The translations under genes and the position numbers were made by a program. Positions 48,075-51,639 of a stretch of 51,639 bases of DNA are shown here, piece after piece. The stretch comes from Lutibacillus sp052034115 (GTDB taxonomy: Bacteria > Actinomycetota > Actinomycetes > Actinomycetales > Dermatophilaceae), in assembly GCA_052034115.1 (NCBI GenBank), contig JBPOIZ010000008.1, positions 1 to 51,639 of the forward strand. The letters are read 5' to 3'. The notes under the pieces are model-generated. The model saw only the letters and a program-made list of their open reading frames with translations. It searched no databases and had not been told where the DNA came from. The stretch's first letter is position 1. Every line of letters starts with the position of its first letter.

Positions 48075-49385
48075 TCACTCGGTTGCGTACGAGGGGACAG
48101 CTTCCGTCTTGTACTTGTTGGCCACCGCGTCCATGGCCTCCTTGGCAGCGACACCCTGGACGTAGATCTTGGTGGCAGCCTCGTCGAGCGGGCCGAAGAG
48201 CTTGCCGCCCTCGGGAACCCACGCGCGCTCCACCGCGACCTCCATGACCGGCTTGAACTCGCCGATGATGGGGTTGGTCACCATGTCGTAGGCGGAGGAC
48301 CGGGTCGGGAGCAGACCGAGCTTGTCGGCCAGCTTCGCCTGCGACTCCTTGCTGGACATGAACTTGATGAAGGCGATCGCCGCCGGGGCCTTGTCCTGGG
48401 ACATGCCGGACCACACCGCGTAGTCGTGGCCGCCGACCGGGGCACCGGCCTTGGCCGAGCCGGCCGGAACCGGTGCGATGCCGAGGTTCTCCAGGCCGCC
48501 GAAGTCCTTGGCGCCCTTGATGTTGTTCAGCTCCCACGGGCCGTTCATGATCATCGCGACCTTGCCGGCCTTGAAGGCGTCCATGATGGCGCCGTAGGCG
48601 TCGGTTGCCGGGGGCTTGGTGAAGCCAGGGGCCTTGAGCAGCTCGGCCGGAATGCCGGCGCCCTTCACCGCGGCGGCGGAGTTGACGACGATCTTCTTGG
48701 CCGCGGCGTCGATGAGGTCGCCGCCCTCGCCGTAGATGAACGGCAGCATGAAGTAGCCGCTCGGGTTGAGGTAGACGCCGTCGACGCCGGCCTTGTCCTT
48801 GATGGTCGCCGCGGCGGCCTTGAGCTCGTCCCAGGTCTTCGGGGCGGCCGTGATGCCGGCCTTCTCGAAGATCTTCTTGTTGTACATCAGGGCGAGGCTG
48901 TCGGTGACCTGCGGGACGGCATACATCTTGCCGTTGAACATGGTCGAGCCGAGCGGAGCGGCCAGGAAGTCGGTCTTGTCGGCGGCCAGCTCGGTGCCGT
49001 CGAGCTCGTAGAGGTAACCGAGCGAGGCGAACTCCGAGACCCAGGCCACCTCGGCGCGAATGATGTCCGGGGCGCCGGACTTGGCGGCGGCGGCGGTCTT
49101 GAACTTGTTCTGTGCCTCGCCGAACGGCACCGACTGGTAGTTGATCTTGACGTTGGGGTACGTCTTGTTGAACTCAGCGATGAGCTCCTTGAACGCGGGC
49201 GCTTCGTTCGTCGCGTCCGCGGTGTCCCACCAGGTCAGGTCGCCCTTGACGCTCGCCGGGTCAGCGGCCGACGTCGTGGAGGAGGCCGGCGTGGTGGCCG
49301 ACGGCGTGTTCGACCCGCTGGCACACGCAGCGAGGGTGAGGGCGACGCCCGTGACGAGGGCGACCCCCCGGAGAGTCTTGCGCAT
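48075..49385 (-). CDS. malE: Maltose/maltodextrin-type solute-binding lipoprotein
   Basis: This 436-aa extracellular binding protein has a lipoprotein signal (RGVALVTGVALTLAACASG, lipobox LAAC) and a Ser/Thr/Ala linker. The CUT1 binding fold reads LTWWDTADATNEAPAFKELI, VPFGEAQNKFKTAAAA, DIIRAEVAWVSEFASLGYL, closest to actinobacterial maltose/maltodextrin binders. The start at 49385 is set by AAGGAG nine bases upstream; the longer frame crosses the lacI promoter. It is divergent from the LacI gene. Confidence 0.9.
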   Translation of the reverse strand: MRKTLRGVALVTGVALTLAACASGSNTPSATTPASSTTSAADPASVKGDLTWWDTADATNEAPAFKELIAEFNKTYPNVKINYQSVPFGEAQNKFKTAAAAKSGAPDIIRAEVAWVSEFASLGYLYELDGTELAADKTDFLAAPLGSTMFNGKMYAVPQVTDSLALMYNKKIFEKAGITAAPKTWDELKAAAATIKDKAGVDGVYLNPSGYFMLPFIYGEGGDLIDAAAKKIVVNSAAAVKGAGIPAELLKAPGFTKPPATDAYGAIMDAFKAGKVAMIMNGPWELNNIKGAKDFGGLENLGIAPVPAGSAKAGAPVGGHDYAVWSGMSQDKAPAAIAFIKFMSSKESQAKLADKLGLLPTRSSAYDMVTNPIIGEFKPVMEVAVERAWVPEGGKLFGPLDEAATKIYVQGVAAKEAMDAVANKYKTEAVPSYATE

Positions 49386-49497
49386 CAGGATGGGCTCCTT
49401 GATTGTTTTCGACTGAGCGCCGGGTGTCGTCCCGACGCTGGAGACAGCACTCAACGTAGCGCGTGGGACCGACGCAGAACAGAGCTCCTTGGAATTT

Positions 49498-49522
49498 CTT
49501 GCAGTGAAGTGCAAGACACTTC
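49498..49522. promoter_or_regulatory. Two overlapping palindromes, candidate LacI-family operator
   Basis: CTTGCA-GTGAAG-TGCAAG (49498-49515) and GAAGTG-CAAGA-CACTTC (49506-49522) are both perfect with 6-base arms and overlap by 10 bases. They lie in the gap between divergent malE and lacI. A LacI-type dimer binds such an 18-bp site. Confidence 0.65.
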
Positions 49523-49543
49523 CATCGGTTGCGGGGTTCTGCA

Positions 49544-49549
49544 TACGCT
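49544..49549 (+). promoter_or_regulatory. -10 element upstream of the LacI gene
   Basis: TACGCT is followed by GGCGCC and a GTG at 49556, the leaderless layout. Translation could start there or at ATG 49622, which has AGGAGG (49608-49613) eight bases upstream. Confidence 0.5.
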
Positions 49550-49621
49550 GGCGCCGTGGTTAACTACGCGCCGAGGCGTGCCCAGGCCAGGTATGCCGGG
49601 GCGAGCCAGGAGGACGAAGCG

Positions 49622-50650
49622 ATGGACTCAGGCGGAGTGCGCGCGCGCCTGGCCGATATCGCCCGTCATGCGGAGGTCAGCGAGGCAACGGTCAGCCGAG
49701 TCCTCAACGGCAAACCCGGAGTCGCCGATGCCACCCGGCAGGCCGTCCTGATCTCGCTCGACGTGCTGGGCTACGACCGCCCGAGCCGACTGCAACGCAA
49801 GAGCGCCGGCCTCGTCGGGCTGATCATCCCTGAGCTGCTCAATCCCATCTTCCCTGCGTTCGCCCAGATCATCGAGACGTCGCTGGCGCGCAGCGGCTAT
49901 ACGCCGGTGCTGTGCACGCAGACCCCTGGAGGGGTGCACGAGGACGAGTACGTCCAAATGCTCCTCGACCGTGGCGTCTCCGGGATCATCTACATCTCCG
50001 GGCTCCACGCGGACACCGCACAGTCGCCGCGCCGGTACGTCACGCAACGCGAGCGCGGACTGCCCGTCGTCTTCGTCAACGGCTTCTGCGAGGGCGTCGA
50101 CGCGCCATTCCTGTCGACCGACGACTCCTCTGCGGTCACCGTCTCGGTGGCACATCTGGTCACGATGGGTCACCGGCGGATCGGGCTGGCCATCGGGCCG
50201 GAGCGGTTCGTGCCGGTCCGGCGCAAGGTGGCGGGTTTCCGTGAGGCGTTGCGGACCATGCTCGATATCGAGGATCCGGACGTGTTCATCGAGCACAGCT
50301 TCTTCAGCGTAGAGGGCGGGGCGGCCGCCGCGGATGCCCTCATCGCCCGAGGCGTCACCGCCGTCGTCGCTGGATCGGACCTCATGGCGCTCGGCGCGAT
50401 CCGGGCGGCCCGCTCTGCCGGATTGCGCGTGCCGGAGGACCTCTCGGTCATCGGGTATGACGACTCGCTCCTCGTGGCCTTCACCGACCCTCCGCTGACG
50501 ACCGTCCGCCAGAGCGTCCAGACGATGAGTGAGGCCGCCGTCCAAGCGCTGCTCGCGGAGATCGCCGGGACCCCGGGACCACACACCGAATACCTCTTCG
50601 AGCCCGAGCTCGTCGTGCGTGGATCGACTGCCGCGGCGCCCAAGGGCTGA
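49622..50650 (+). CDS. LacI-family repressor of the sugar operon (MalR-like)
   Basis: This 342-aa protein has an N-terminal HTH (LADIARHAEVSEATVSRVLNGKPGVADATR) with the hinge helix after it, and a periplasmic-binding-like sugar domain (VGLIIPELLNPIFPAFAQIIETSL, GYDDSLLVAFTDPPLTTVRQ). The divergent maltose-type operon and the palindromes between are the obvious targets. ATG at 49622 has a good ribosome site; GTG 49556 would add 22 residues. Confidence 0.9.
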   Translation: MDSGGVRARLADIARHAEVSEATVSRVLNGKPGVADATRQAVLISLDVLGYDRPSRLQRKSAGLVGLIIPELLNPIFPAFAQIIETSLARSGYTPVLCTQTPGGVHEDEYVQMLLDRGVSGIIYISGLHADTAQSPRRYVTQRERGLPVVFVNGFCEGVDAPFLSTDDSSAVTVSVAHLVTMGHRRIGLAIGPERFVPVRRKVAGFREALRTMLDIEDPDVFIEHSFFSVEGGAAAADALIARGVTAVVAGSDLMALGAIRAARSAGLRVPEDLSVIGYDDSLLVAFTDPPLTTVRQSVQTMSEAAVQALLAEIAGTPGPHTEYLFEPELVVRGSTAAAPKG

Positions 50651-50706
50651 CGTCATACCGGCCGCTCGCGTGTCACCCGGGGTGGCGCCACGTCGGGAGG
50701 GCGGTC

Positions 50707-50712
50707 TACGGT
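50707..50712 (+). promoter_or_regulatory. -10 element of the CBS gene (leaderless)
   Basis: TACGGT, seven bases, then ATG at 50720. Confidence 0.55.
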
Positions 50713-50719
50713 TTCGGGT

Positions 50720-51148
50720 ATGCGGATCTCCGACGTGCTCAAGAACAAGGGAACCGGCGTCGTCACGGTGCGCCCCGACGACACCGTCGCCCACCTGCTC
50801 AAGGTGCTCGCGGATCACCGCATCGGCGCGGTGGTGGTGAGCGCGGACGGCCTCGGCGTGGAGGGCATCGTCAGTGAACGCGACGTCGTGCGCCACCTGC
50901 ACTCCCTGGGCACCGAGGTCGTCGATGGCCCGGTCGAGGCGATCATGACGCGCGACGTCGTGACCTGCGACCCGTCGGTGACCGTCGAAGAGCTCGAGTC
51001 GTCGATGACCGAGCACCGCATCCGCCACGTGCCGGTCGTGGTCGACGGCCAGATGACCGCCATCGTCAGCATCGGCGACATCGTCAAACACCACATGGAC
51101 CAGCTGCGCCACGAGCGCGACCAACTCGTCGGCTACATCAACCAGTAG
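50720..51148 (+). CDS. Tandem CBS-domain protein
   Basis: This 142-aa protein is one CBS pair and little else. The two motifs are VVTVRPDDTVAHLLKVLADHRIGAVVV with GIVSERDVVRHL, and VVTCDPSVTVEELESSMTEHRIRHVPVV with IVSIGDIVKHH. Such proteins bind adenosine nucleotides and regulate partners, often as hypoxic-response proteins in actinobacteria. No partner is beside it. Confidence 0.9.
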   Translation: MRISDVLKNKGTGVVTVRPDDTVAHLLKVLADHRIGAVVVSADGLGVEGIVSERDVVRHLHSLGTEVVDGPVEAIMTRDVVTCDPSVTVEELESSMTEHRIRHVPVVVDGQMTAIVSIGDIVKHHMDQLRHERDQLVGYINQ

Positions 51149-51169
51149 ATCCCGCAGGCCTGGCCGCGG

Positions 51170-51253
51170 TCGCCCTGCTGTGGTCGCCCTGCTGTGGCCG
51201 CCGGGCTGGTGCCGCCCCGCTGTGGCCGCCCGGCTGTGGCCGCCCGGCCGGGC
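51170..51253 (+). repeat. 14-bp tandem repeat, about six units
   Basis: The unit yCGCCCkGCTGTGG is repeated at 51170, 51184, 51198, 51212, 51226 and 51240. The first two are identical, the fourth and fifth differ by one base, and the third and last are more diverged. It is a non-coding VNTR-like tract in the 153 bases between the CBS and kinase genes, ending 35 bases before the kinase -10. Confidence 0.85.
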
Positions 51254-51288
51254 GCGGCGGTTGCGCGCCTGGCACGGGGTTCCTGACC

Positions 51289-51294
51289 TACCGT
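51289..51294 (+). promoter_or_regulatory. -10 element of the kinase gene (leaderless)
   Basis: TACCGT, seven bases (TGGCGGT), then ATG at 51302. Confidence 0.55.
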
Positions 51295-51301
51295 TGGCGG
51301 T

Positions 51302-51639
51302 ATGACGTCGACCGAGCCGATCGCCAGCGCCGAGAACCGGCGCCCCGCGATGCCGCTGCTCGGTCGCTATCGTCTGGTCGAGGAGCTCGGCTCCGGTGGC
51401 ATGGGTGTGGTCTACCTCGGGCTGGACCGCGGCCGCGCGGTCGCCATCAAGATGCTCCGCCCGCACGTCGCCGACGACCCCGAGGCCCGCGCCCGCCTGC
51501 AGCGCGAAGTCGACACCCTCGGGCGGATCACCGACCCGCGGGTCGCGCCGGTCATCGACGCCGAGCTGGCGGCGGCAGCGCCATACATCGTGACGCGTTT
51601 CGTCGCTGGACCCTCTCTGGAGGACTTCGTCGGGGACAG
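51302..51639 (+). CDS. Serine/threonine protein kinase, N-terminal part (cut by window end)
   Basis: The 112 codons seen encode the N-lobe of a Hanks-type kinase: glycine-rich loop GSGGMGVV (residues 30-37), the ATP-binding Lys50 in VAIK, the alpha-C helix with its Glu (LQREVDTLG) and the hinge strand YIVTRFVAGPSLEDF. The catalytic loop and any C-terminal sensor domain lie beyond the window. The start is leaderless. Confidence 0.9.
   Translation, partial: MTSTEPIASAENRRPAMPLLGRYRLVEELGSGGMGVVYLGLDRGRAVAIKMLRPHVADDPEARARLQREVDTLGRITDPRVAPVIDAELAAAAPYIVTRFVAGPSLEDFVGD

Noticed and set aside
47979..49751. 590-aa plus-strand open frame
   Set aside because: It is the antisense shadow of malE and the lacI region, with low-complexity Gly/Arg/Asp composition and no recognisable domain.
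49628..51466. 612-aa minus-strand open frame
   Set aside because: It is antisense to the LacI and CBS genes and includes the tandem repeat; the composition is not protein-like.

Overview
The window is about 51.6 kb of GC-rich DNA from an actinobacterium. Evidence for this is three mycothiol genes (mshD, mshA and an mscR-like dehydrogenase), CarD, GlnR, SenX3-RegX3, a SigE-family sigma factor, a nitrobindin, and many starts with a -10 hexamer 6-7 bases before the start codon. Gene content and codon use suggest the order Micrococcales, perhaps near Intrasporangiaceae/Dermatophilaceae; the family placement is inference. The stretch looks chromosomal: I see no insertion sequence, phage, integrase, CRISPR array or plasmid gene.

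Layout. 1-283: three minus-strand tRNAs (transcribed Glu, Asp, Phe), preceded by a 400-base region with a promoter and degenerate repeats. 0.7-7 kb: PHP-domain protein, acyl-CoA dehydrogenase, SelO, SRPBCC protein, a sigma factor coupled to a membrane protein, and tRNA-Lys. 7-13.5 kb: phosphate uptake, with a low-affinity PiT transporter plus DUF47 partner behind a structured leader, facing the high-affinity pstSCAB operon behind a PHO box. 13.5-18.5 kb: a tight minus-strand run glnR-mshD-ppk-mutT1. 18.5-24.4 kb: MoaD-like protein, membrane protein, nitrobindin, Fur-family regulator, YgfZ, BKACE enzyme, and an XRE regulator followed by a Lys/Ala/Pro-rich HBHA-like protein. 24.4-27.6 kb: asparaginase, dtd, DUF2516, cupin, methyltransferase. 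27.7-33.6 kb: mshA, YbjN protein, gpm, phoU and senX3-regX3. 33.8-42 kb: carD, ispD, an SDR and a P-loop kinase wedged before ispF, an HTH regulator, mscR with its metallo-hydrolase, cysS, rlmB. 42-43.5 kb: a DUF929 thioredoxin-like protein coupled to VKOR. 43.5-50.7 kb: DUF4032 protein and a maltose-type ABC operon with a divergent LacI regulator. The window ends with a CBS protein, a 14-bp tandem repeat and the start of a Ser/Thr kinase.

How the genes work together. Phosphate is the dominant theme: PiT, Pst, PhoU, SenX3-RegX3 and polyphosphate kinase all lie within about 25 kb, and the pstS PHO box is the expected target of RegX3/PhoP-type regulators. Mycothiol is the second theme: MshA (first step), MshD (last step) and the mycothiol-dependent formaldehyde dehydrogenase. 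The mal-type operon is a self-contained sugar uptake unit with its own repressor. The least explained signals are a folded leader RNA before the DUF47-PiT genes, an excess of the word GTATG/CATAC in several codon frames, and several palindromes at promoters.
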